NCBI GenBank assembly: GCA_964403075.1
Contig: CAYOEV010000040.1
Coordinates: 1 to 14,308 of the forward strand
Direction of reading: 5' to 3'
Source of the DNA: CAYOEV01 sp964403075
GTDB taxonomy: Bacteria > Bacteroidota > Bacteroidia > Cytophagales > Cyclobacteriaceae
Length of the DNA stretch: 14,308 nt
Shown here: piece by piece, positions 8,104-14,308 of the stretch
Layout of the letters: each line of letters begins with the position of its first letter
Position numbering within the stretch: the stretch's first letter is position 1
Program-made: the position numbers and the translations under genes
The notes under the pieces: generated by a model
Told to the model about the DNA's origin: nothing
Database searches by the model: none
Seen by the model: only the letters and a program-made list of their open reading frames with translations

Positions 8104-8223
8104 TTGATGTGGTGTGAAATTGGGTTTCTCTGGCAGGAGGCGGTAACATTGGGAATAGTGATAATTAAAATAATCGAGACGGACACAATTCAAGCGATCA
8201 TTTTAAGGTGAAATAATTATTAA
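8104..8223 (+). repeat. Upstream-region repeat, copy 1
   Basis: This begins TTGATGTGGT and ends TGAAATAATTATTAA at the N gap. The last 62 bases (8162-8223) match 8304-8365 at about 51 positions by eye, with no gap needed; the earlier part is more diverged but keeps GCGGTA..ATTGG. It is one of two tandem copies upstream of the glycan locus, so it probably contains regulatory sites rather than coding sequence. Confidence 0.8.
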
Positions 8224-8233
8224 NNNNNNNNNN
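8224..8233. other. Assembly gap (10 Ns) between the two repeats
   Basis: Ten Ns fall exactly at the junction between the two repeat copies, the kind of place where short reads fail. The other ten-N run in this window does not reflect its real length, so the amount of missing sequence here is unknown. It could be a few bases, further repeat copies or a whole gene. Confidence 0.8.
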
Positions 8234-8365
8234 TTGATGTGGTAAATAATTGGTCCTGTTGGTGGGCTTCTACAATAGAAAGCGGTACTATTGGTCATGT
8301 CTTTAATTAAAATAATTTGATTCGACACAAATCGAACGATCATTTTAAGATGAAATAATTATTAA
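8234..8365 (+). repeat. Upstream-region repeat, copy 2, leading into the PKD lipoprotein gene
   Basis: This is the second copy of the unit at 8104-8223, starting TTGATGTGGT and ending TGAAATAATTATTAA just 17 bases before the ATG at 8383. The strongest conservation is in TAATTAAAATAAT, GACACAA, CGATCATTTTAAG and the terminal 15 bases. The position suggests that the promoter and leader of the lipoprotein gene lie within it. I find no convincing Bacteroidota consensus promoter (TTTG, about 19 bp, TAnnTTTG) conserved in both copies. Confidence 0.75.
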
Positions 8366-8382
8366 ATCAAATACAATCAAAA

Positions 8383-10083
8383 ATGACAGTACTCAAATTT
8401 TTAAAAGTACCATTCGTGCTGGCCTTACTGGCCGTGGGATTGGTGAATTGTGGAGACGATGACGAGGGATCAGCACCAAATGGCGCTACCCTTACCGCCA
8501 GTTTCCAGTCGGAGGTGGATGCCACCAACTTTTTACAGGTTTCCTTTACCAACTTCTCCACAGACAATGCCGTGTCTTTTGCCTGGGATTTTGGAGACGA
8601 CACGGGCACCAGTACCGATGAAAATCCGGTATACACGTATGCAGAGGCTGATACGTACACGGTAACGTTGACGGCTACCGATGCCGATGGCAACACCGAT
8701 GATTTTTCTGCAGACATCACCCTAACTGACCCGGATCAAGCCTTGACACTTCTGGCAGGCATTGAGTCGAAGACTTGGAAGTTGTTGCGCGACAATACGG
8801 TACCTTGTTTGGGTGTGGGTGCAACCATTGCCAATCCTTTTGAATTTTTCGCATTAGTCAATGACGGAAGTAGAAATTGCTTGTTCGAACATGAATTTAC
8901 TTTCACCCGTGCAGGAGCTTACATTTTCGAAGACAACGACGGATTCTGGGGAGAATTTGGTGTTTATGATTCAGAGGATCCTTTGTTTGAAACCTGCTTC
9001 GAGCCTACGGCCGAAAACTTGGTCAACAAGGATGGTGCGGACATTAGCGCGTGGGCTTCTGGTACGCATGCGTTTGCTTACAATGTAGCAGACGGTAAAA
9101 TCACATTGACCGGACAGGGTGCCTGGATCGCCGTTCCTAAGTTGGGAACTACCGGAGAAACGACCGTGCCGGTATCAGAAGTAACTTTTGATGTCCGACT
9201 TGCGGAAGGTGGCACTTCCATGGTAGATACCATGATCGTTAATTTTATTTACACCGACCTGGCCTGGGAGGGTAGATATGTTCATTACCAGGATGCGGGA
9301 TTAGAGCCGCCACTTGATGCCACTCCTACATCTTCATTTAGTATTGAGCAAAGTGAGACCGACAACAAAACTTTTACTTTTACCAATACGTCGAATGACA
9401 ATGCAGTCACGTTTGCTTGGGATTTTGGTGATGAGTCCACATCCACCGAGGAAAATCCTACACACACTTACGCGGAAGATGGTTCATACACTGTAACGCT
9501 AACGACTGCAAATGCTTCGGGAGAGGAAGCTGTATCAAGTCAACAAGTAACAACTTTGGAATGTGATGAAGATGTTGCCAATGTCATTGATCCGCAGACC
9601 GGTATTAACCTTACTTGGGAGGGGGATTTGCCTTACTTTGGAGCATTTGGTGGTATTGCCGTAACAGGAATTGATAATCCTTTCCCAGAGGGTGACAACA
9701 CCAGCTGTAGAGCACTACGCATCACTAAATCAGGTGGATGTGAAGGTTTCGCGGGTATGGCAGCGGATTTTAACACGTCAGATGTTATTGAAACATGGAA
9801 CTTCAGCAGTGATCCAGGTTTGTTCACTTTAGACGTTTATGGAGTGGACCAAGCGGCAACTGTTAAACTTCGATTCGAAAAAGCACCATTCCCTGATACA
9901 GAACCGAGCATCGAGCGAACTGCAACAATGACGGGTACTGGTGCCTGGGAGTCGTTAACATTTGATTTTACAGATGACGACTCCGGCGATTCTTACACTT
10001 CTTTCATCATTTACTTTGAGCAAGGTGAAACGTGTGATGGGGACATCTACTACATGGATAATTTGGTACAGCAAAACCCTTAA
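8383..10083 (+). CDS. Two-PKD surface glycan-binding lipoprotein (SusE-position)
   Basis: A 566-residue outer-membrane lipoprotein. The signal peptide ends in a lipobox with Cys23 followed by GDDDE, the acidic signature that sends Bacteroidota lipoproteins to the cell surface. PKD domain 1 spans about 36-113 (WDFGDD at 68-73), and PKD domain 2 about 312-390 (WDFGDE at 346-351). Between them lies a beta-rich domain of about 190 residues starting SKTWKLLRDN, with four Cys. The C-terminal domain, about 395-566, contains LPYFGAFGGIAVTGIDNPF and ends DIYYMDNLVQ, resembling jelly-roll carbohydrate-binding modules of laminarin-related Bacteroidota proteins. No catalytic motif is seen. Proteins of this plan occur in beta-glucan loci, so the likely role is holding polysaccharide for GH16 and SusCD. 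A strong terminator follows, making this gene its own transcription unit. Glycan specificity is inferred. Confidence 0.82.
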   Translation: MTVLKFLKVPFVLALLAVGLVNCGDDDEGSAPNGATLTASFQSEVDATNFLQVSFTNFSTDNAVSFAWDFGDDTGTSTDENPVYTYAEADTYTVTLTATDADGNTDDFSADITLTDPDQALTLLAGIESKTWKLLRDNTVPCLGVGATIANPFEFFALVNDGSRNCLFEHEFTFTRAGAYIFEDNDGFWGEFGVYDSEDPLFETCFEPTAENLVNKDGADISAWASGTHAFAYNVADGKITLTGQGAWIAVPKLGTTGETTVPVSEVTFDVRLAEGGTSMVDTMIVNFIYTDLAWEGRYVHYQDAGLEPPLDATPTSSFSIEQSETDNKTFTFTNTSNDNAVTFAWDFGDESTSTEENPTHTYAEDGSYTVTLTTANASGEEAVSSQQVTTLECDEDVANVIDPQTGINLTWEGDLPYFGAFGGIAVTGIDNPFPEGDNTSCRALRITKSGGCEGFAGMAADFNTSDVIETWNFSSDPGLFTLDVYGVDQAATVKLRFEKAPFPDTEPSIERTATMTGTGAWESLTFDFTDDDSGDSYTSFIIYFEQGETCDGDIYYMDNLVQQNP

Positions 10084-10118
10084 ACTCGGAAGTAACTTTT
10101 AATTTTCATTTTGAATTT

Positions 10119-10154
10119 TAAAGGGGTGTGGAAATCCTACACCCCTTTATTTTA
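10119..10154 (+). terminator. Strong intrinsic terminator after the PKD lipoprotein gene
   Basis: The 10-bp perfect stem AAAGGGGTGT (10120-10129) pairs with ACACCCCTTT (10139-10148) around a 9-base loop, followed by ATTTTAAAT. It lies 36 bases after the stop codon. The A-rich left flank could allow some activity in the other direction, but no minus-strand gene approaches from the right. Confidence 0.85.
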
Positions 10155-10236
10155 AATCTATTCACGTTTCTTGCCGTGAGTGTAACTCCATGAATTTCTA
10201 TATTAATTTGGTTTTACCACACTAATTCAAACTAGT

Positions 10237-11352
10237 ATGAGAAGCATATCCACTTATGTTTATTTTAAAATTTCCTGGTCAGTGTTTCTTTTATCCGCAT
10301 TTTCCTGCGGAGATGACACTTCATCGGATAACCCTTCAGCTGGAGATCCTTCCAACCTGGTGGTGCAGGTATCGGTATCAGCTACCGAGCAGGGTAAAGT
10401 GGACATCACCGCCACGGCTGACAACGCCACCTCCTATGAATTCGATATGGGAGATGGTAGCGAGCCCATCGTAAATACCACGGGTGAAGTTGAGTACGTG
10501 TACGAGAATGCCAATGTGTTTGAAGTAGAAATCAAAGCCTTTGGCGCATCTGGCAGATTTATTCGTGAAAATCGGCAGATAGAAATTATCACGGAAGATG
10601 CCGGTGCTGGTTTCACGTCACCCATGTCCTATCCGGGCATGACATTGATCTGGCAGGATGAGTTTACAGGCGCTGCCTTAAACACGGCCAAATGGACCTT
10701 CGAGATTGGTGATGGCTGTCCCGGACTTTGTGGTTGGGGAAACAATGAATTGCAATATTATTTGCAAAACAACGTCACTGTTGCAGACGGATTTTTAAAT
10801 ATCACTGCCCGTCAGCAAGCAGCTGGTGGTCGTAGCTATACTTCTTCCCGGATAAAAACACAGGACAAGTTTGAATTCACTTATGGGCGGGTAGACATCC
10901 GCGCCCGAATGCCGATCGGTACCGGCTTGTGGCCGGCGTTATGGCTGTTGGGTGCCAACATCGATGAAGTGGGCTGGCCACGTTGCGGAGAAATAGACAT
11001 CATGGAAATGCGCGGTGACGAACCCAATAAAACGTTAAGTACCATTCATTGGGACAATGACGGTACCAAGGCGGATACAGGAGGCAGTACACAACTGTCT
11101 TCAGGGACCCTGAACGATGAATTTCATGTGTATACGATGATCTGGGATGAAACGGGCATAGAATTTCTATTAAATGACGTGAAGTTTTATGAAGTGAGCA
11201 CGACCCCCACCAACCTGGAGGAGTTCAATTTGCCGTTTTTCTTCATTTTCAACGTGGCCGTAGGCGGAGACTTTCTGAATAACCCGGATGGAACCGCACA
11301 ATTTCCACAGCGCATGGTGGTAGACTACATCCGCGTTTTTCAAGACAACTAA
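10237..11352 (+). CDS. GH16 endo-beta-1,3-glucanase (laminarinase-like) lipoprotein
   Basis: A 371-residue predicted surface lipoprotein that should hydrolyse internal beta-1,3 (or mixed 1,3/1,4) glucan bonds with retention. The signal peptide ends SAFSC at Cys24, followed by GDD. Residues about 40-118 form a PKD-like beta domain (YEFDMGDGSEP, VEYVYENANVFEVEIKAFG). The GH16 catalytic domain, about 130-371, starts with LIWQDEFTG and includes GRVDIRARMPIGTGLWPALW. The active-site motif GEIDIMEM is intact: Glu252 nucleophile, Asp254, Glu257 acid/base. The ExDxxE form is typical of bacterial laminarinases and lichenases rather than kappa-carrageenase-type variants, but exact substrate cannot be fixed by reading alone. 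It follows the PKD gene after a terminator and precedes the SusC gene by 42 bp, so GH16 and SusC are probably co-transcribed. Confidence 0.92.
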   Translation: MRSISTYVYFKISWSVFLLSAFSCGDDTSSDNPSAGDPSNLVVQVSVSATEQGKVDITATADNATSYEFDMGDGSEPIVNTTGEVEYVYENANVFEVEIKAFGASGRFIRENRQIEIITEDAGAGFTSPMSYPGMTLIWQDEFTGAALNTAKWTFEIGDGCPGLCGWGNNELQYYLQNNVTVADGFLNITARQQAAGGRSYTSSRIKTQDKFEFTYGRVDIRARMPIGTGLWPALWLLGANIDEVGWPRCGEIDIMEMRGDEPNKTLSTIHWDNDGTKADTGGSTQLSSGTLNDEFHVYTMIWDETGIEFLLNDVKFYEVSTTPTNLEEFNLPFFFIFNVAVGGDFLNNPDGTAQFPQRMVVDYIRVFQDN

Positions 11353-11388
11353 CCAAAAAGGTTGTAATGGCCTTTTGCTAACCAAAAA
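11349..11388 (+). repeat. 11-bp direct repeat and small hairpin between GH16 and SusC genes
   Basis: CTAACCAAAAA occurs at 11349-11359 (including the GH16 stop codon) and again at 11378-11388, 29 bp apart. Between them AAAAGG (11356-11361) can pair with CCTTTT (11371-11376) around a 9-base loop. The hairpin is weak and lacks a T-run, so at most it could act as a processing or attenuation point setting different GH16 and SusC levels. Confidence 0.35.
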
Positions 11389-11394
11389 TAATTC

Positions 11395-14308
11395 ATGAAA
11401 AAATTACTGACACAGGTATTGTTGGTCGTTTTGGCCCTTGCCACCGCTACGCAGGTAGAGGCACAAAGCCGGACAATTACCGGAAAGGTTACAGATGCAT
11501 CCGGAGAAGGCATTCCCGGCGCTACTGTGTTAATAAAAGGTACCGCTGATGGGGTAATTACAGATTTCAATGGTGACTTCACCATTACCGTCGATGACAG
11601 CGAGGCCGTATTGGTAATTACCTCTATTGGCTTCGAAGTTCAGGAAATTGCGGTAGGCAATCAATCCACCATCGAGGTAGCGATGGCCGAGTCCACCGAG
11701 CAACTGGACGAAGTGGTCGTCATCGGTTATGGTATTCAAAAGAAAAAAGTAATCACCGGTGCCATTGAGTCCGTAGGTGCGGACGAGATCGTAAAGACGC
11801 CGGTGGTGAGCATAGACCAGGCCATTCAGGGCCGGGCCGCGGGTGTGCAGGTATTGAACCAGTCGGGTCAGCCAGGCGAGCGGCCGGGTATTAAAATACG
11901 GGGAATAGGTACAGACTTCAACTCTGAACCACTCTTTCTGGTGGACGGGGTTGCCGTGAATAGTATCGACAACCTGAACCCGGGCGACATTGAATCCATG
12001 GAGGTACTGAAGGATGCCGCTTCTACAGCCATTTATGGTGCGCGCGCAGCCAATGGTGTGGTGTTGATTACCACTAAAAAAGGAACCAAAGGCCTGACCA
12101 ATATATCTTACTCAGGATATTATGGTTTGCAAAGCTCTGCCAATCGGGTAGAATTGCTCAATGCCTCGCAATATCAGGCGCTGATGGCAGAGGCCGGTGC
12201 CAGTAGTCTGACCGGCGTACCTTTTGATGCCAATGAAATTCCTGCGAACAATACGGACTGGCAAAATGTCCTGTTCAAAGACAACGCGCCCATTGAAAGC
12301 CACGAGGTATCTATCACTGGCGGCTCTGAGCGCACTTCATTTGCATCAAGCGTGTCTTATTTCAGTCAGGAGGGGATCATTGGCGGTGACAAGTCGAAAT
12401 TTGAACGATATACCGCCAGACTCAATACCACCACTGAGGTGACGGATTGGTTGTCTTGGGGCAATACCTTTTCATACGCCAATATCACAACGAGAGGTGT
12501 AACGAGCAATGGGTCGTTCAACGGTGCGTTTAGCAGTGCCCTGAACCTGGATCCGTTGACGGCTGTATTTGAATCAGATCCTGCCGTTTTAAGTCAGGTG
12601 CCTTATGCAGGTAATCCGGTGGTCACCAATTCGGATGGCCTGATTTATGCAATTTCGAACAATGTAGGTGGTGAGGTGGTCAACCCTCTTGCCCGGTTGG
12701 AATTGCTCAATCAGGTGGTAACCAAAGACCAAATACTGGCAAATTTATTTGTGGAGATTGAGCCGATAGAAAATCTTAAAATCAAATCTACTTTAGGCAC
12801 AGATCTGAGTTATGTAACCCTGGATGGTTACAACCCCCTGTTCTTTTTGAGTAGCACCACCAACAACACCGTCCTCACCAGCCTGAGCAAGCAGGTGCAG
12901 CAGATTTCGACCATTCAGACAGAACAAACAGCCAATTACACCTACGAGATAGGTAACCACCGGTTGAATGGACTGGTGGGTATTACCAGTCTGGCCACCG
13001 ATTTTGAAAATGTAGTTGGTGGAGGACAAGGCATCGACACCACCAATCCGGATCTTCGTTTCCTGAGCTTATCCATAGATTCTCTGGAAACGGCTGGCGG
13101 AGATGCCAACGAGTACAGACTGGCATCTGTATTTTCCAGATTGTTGTATGATTACAAGGACCGCATTTCCTTTTCGGCTACCTACAGACGTGATGGTTCA
13201 TCCCGATTTGGTGCCAACAACAGGTATGGCGGTTTTTGGTCTTTTGGTGCCAGTTGGGTGATCAATGAGGAACCCTTTTTCCCGGATATTCCGGCCATTA
13301 GTTTTTTGAAACTTCGTGCCTCCTGGGGCCAAAATGGCAATGACCGAATTCAAAACTTTGCCTATGCGGCCACGGTGGATTTCGCATCTGCTTACAACTT
13401 TTCCAATGGCACGCAGGAAGGGGCCATTCCGGCCATTGTAGAAAATCCTGACGTCAAGTGGGAGAGTTCAGAGCAGTTGGATTTTGGTCTAGAAACCGGC
13501 TTGTTCGACAATCGACTGACCGTGACGTTGGACTATTACAAGAAAACGACCAAGGACTTGTTGCAAGTGACTACTTTGCCTTCTATTATCGGTTTTCCAC
13601 CTAGTTTCAATAATGTGGGTACCATGGAAAATGAAGGTTTGGAATTTTCTTTTACCTGGAGAAGCGTAGCGGGAGATCTGGACTACTCGATAGGTGTGAA
13701 TGGCGCTTATAACCAAAATACCATGGTGGAGGTAGCCAATGAGGCCGGATTTATTCAGGGCGCCAACTGGGCCCTGGCTGGGGAGGTCACCCGAACGATA
13801 GAAGGAAGGCCGGTGACCAGTTTCTATGGTTTCAAGACAAACGGTATTTTCCAGGATGATGGGGAGGTGTTTGCGCATATTGGTCCGGATGGTACGCCGA
13901 TCCAACCTTCGGCGCAGCCCGGCGACATTCGATTTGTGGATGTAAATGGAGATGGCATTATTTCTGACGATGACCGCACCGTAATTGGGTCACCGATTCC
14001 GGACTGGACGTTGGGCTCTAACATTTCGTTGAGGTACAAAGGCTTCGATTTTTATGCGCTCTTTACCGGGCAATTGGGCAATGACTTGTTCAATGGCATC
14101 AACCGTCCGGATATCTCTACTTCCAACCGGCAAACCTACATTCTGGATCGCTGGACGCCCACGAATCCTTCCAATGAGGTGCCCAGGTTTACGGTGGGGG
14201 ATCCAAACAGAAATTATACGCGGGCCACAGACCTGCTGAACATTGAAGATGGCTCATTTGTTAGATTGAAAAACGTGCAATTGGGCTACAATTTGCCAGG
14301 ATCAGTGC
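11395..14308 (+). CDS. susC: SusC/RagA-family TonB-dependent outer-membrane receptor, truncated by the window edge
   Basis: The reading frame is open from the ATG at 11395 to the right edge: 971 codons without a stop, against about 1,000-1,050 usual, so only the last few beta-strands are missing. The signal peptide ends TQVEA, with cleavage likely before Gln24. A carboxypeptidase-D-like N-terminal extension (TITGKVTDASGEGIPGATV) spans about 26-95, then the SusC hallmark LDEVVVIGYGIQKKK from residue 104. The plug domain contains IQGRAAGVQVLNQSGQPG, LFLVDGVAV and IYGARAANGVVLITTKKG. The 22-stranded barrel follows, with the family's Ca-binding-like segment DVNGDGIISDDD at about 849-860. The role is energy-dependent import of glucan oligosaccharides with a SusD lipoprotein, expected just right of the window. 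The neighbouring GH16 suggests a laminarin-type substrate. Confidence 0.95.
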   Translation, partial: MKKLLTQVLLVVLALATATQVEAQSRTITGKVTDASGEGIPGATVLIKGTADGVITDFNGDFTITVDDSEAVLVITSIGFEVQEIAVGNQSTIEVAMAESTEQLDEVVVIGYGIQKKKVITGAIESVGADEIVKTPVVSIDQAIQGRAAGVQVLNQSGQPGERPGIKIRGIGTDFNSEPLFLVDGVAVNSIDNLNPGDIESMEVLKDAASTAIYGARAANGVVLITTKKGTKGLTNISYSGYYGLQSSANRVELLNASQYQALMAEAGASSLTGVPFDANEIPANNTDWQNVLFKDNAPIESHEVSITGGSERTSFASSVSYFSQEGIIGGDKSKFERYTARLNTTTEVTDWLSWGNTFSYANITTRGVTSNGSFNGAFSSALNLDPLTAVFESDPAVLSQVPYAGNPVVTNSDGLIYAISNNVGGEVVNPLARLELLNQVVTKDQILANLFVEIEPIENLKIKSTLGTDLSYVTLDGYNPLFFLSSTTNNTVLTSLSKQVQQISTIQTEQTANYTYEIGNHRLNGLVGITSLATDFENVVGGGQGIDTTNPDLRFLSLSIDSLETAGGDANEYRLASVFSRLLYDYKDRISFSATYRRDGSSRFGANNRYGGFWSFGASWVINEEPFFPDIPAISFLKLRASWGQNGNDRIQNFAYAATVDFASAYNFSNGTQEGAIPAIVENPDVKWESSEQLDFGLETGLFDNRLTVTLDYYKKTTKDLLQVTTLPSIIGFPPSFNNVGTMENEGLEFSFTWRSVAGDLDYSIGVNGAYNQNTMVEVANEAGFIQGANWALAGEVTRTIEGRPVTSFYGFKTNGIFQDDGEVFAHIGPDGTPIQPSAQPGDIRFVDVNGDGIISDDDRTVIGSPIPDWTLGSNISLRYKGFDFYALFTGQLGNDLFNGINRPDISTSNRQTYILDRWTPTNPSNEVPRFTVGDPNRNYTRATDLLNIEDGSFVRLKNVQLGYNLPGSV

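Noticed and set aside
8104..8365. CRISPR array or insertion-sequence ends
   Set aside because: Only two diverged copies without uniform spacers, no transposase and no inverted termini; a duplicated upstream region explains it better.
12793..14239. Open frames of 60-138 codons on both strands inside the SusC gene
   Set aside because: The plus-strand SusC frame is continuous from 11395 to the edge with family motifs throughout; the others are out-of-frame shadows.

Overview
The window reads as chromosomal DNA of a Bacteroidota bacterium, most likely a marine Cytophagales-type organism. This rests on a SusC/RagA-type TonB-dependent receptor, a membrane-anchored propeller/Y_Y_Y/LuxR-HTH regulator, acidic lipoprotein signals (Cys-Gly-Asp-Asp), a TPR-containing sensor kinase and the rarity of Shine-Dalgarno sites. 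The assignment is inference from gene content; no rRNA or tRNA is present.

Left part (1-3600): two minus-strand genes, a TPR sensor histidine kinase (about 3053 to 1228) followed 61 bp later by a GT-C-type multipass membrane glycosyltransferase that appears frameshifted and runs off the left edge. Divergent to the kinase is a plus-strand GreA-like protein (3139-3594). The kinase gene is broken by an artificial run of ten Ns; its true C-terminus is recoverable in another frame.

Middle part (3600-8068): a 335-base stretch with at most one doubtful small ORF, then two minus-strand genes, an MFS transporter (5036 to 3930) and a 980-residue transmembrane one-component regulator (8068 to 5126). 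A near-identical 14-bp dyad lies upstream of both and may be a shared operator.

Right part (8069-14308): a polysaccharide utilisation locus facing right. A 314-base upstream region contains two diverged copies of a 120-132 bp unit separated by a second ten-N gap. It is followed by a two-PKD surface lipoprotein (8383-10083), a strong hairpin terminator, a GH16 beta-glucanase lipoprotein (10237-11352) and a SusC-type receptor (11395 to beyond the right edge). SusD is expected just outside the window. Together these would bind a beta-glucan (laminarin-like is the best guess) at the cell surface, cut it, and import the oligosaccharides into the periplasm. The divergent regulator would sense a periplasmic product and switch the locus on, and the MFS protein may take a product across the inner membrane.

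No wholly new system is evident. The points most worth checking are the duplicated upstream region around an assembly gap, the shared dyad, the kinase-less membrane regulator and the uncharacterised domains of the PKD lipoprotein.
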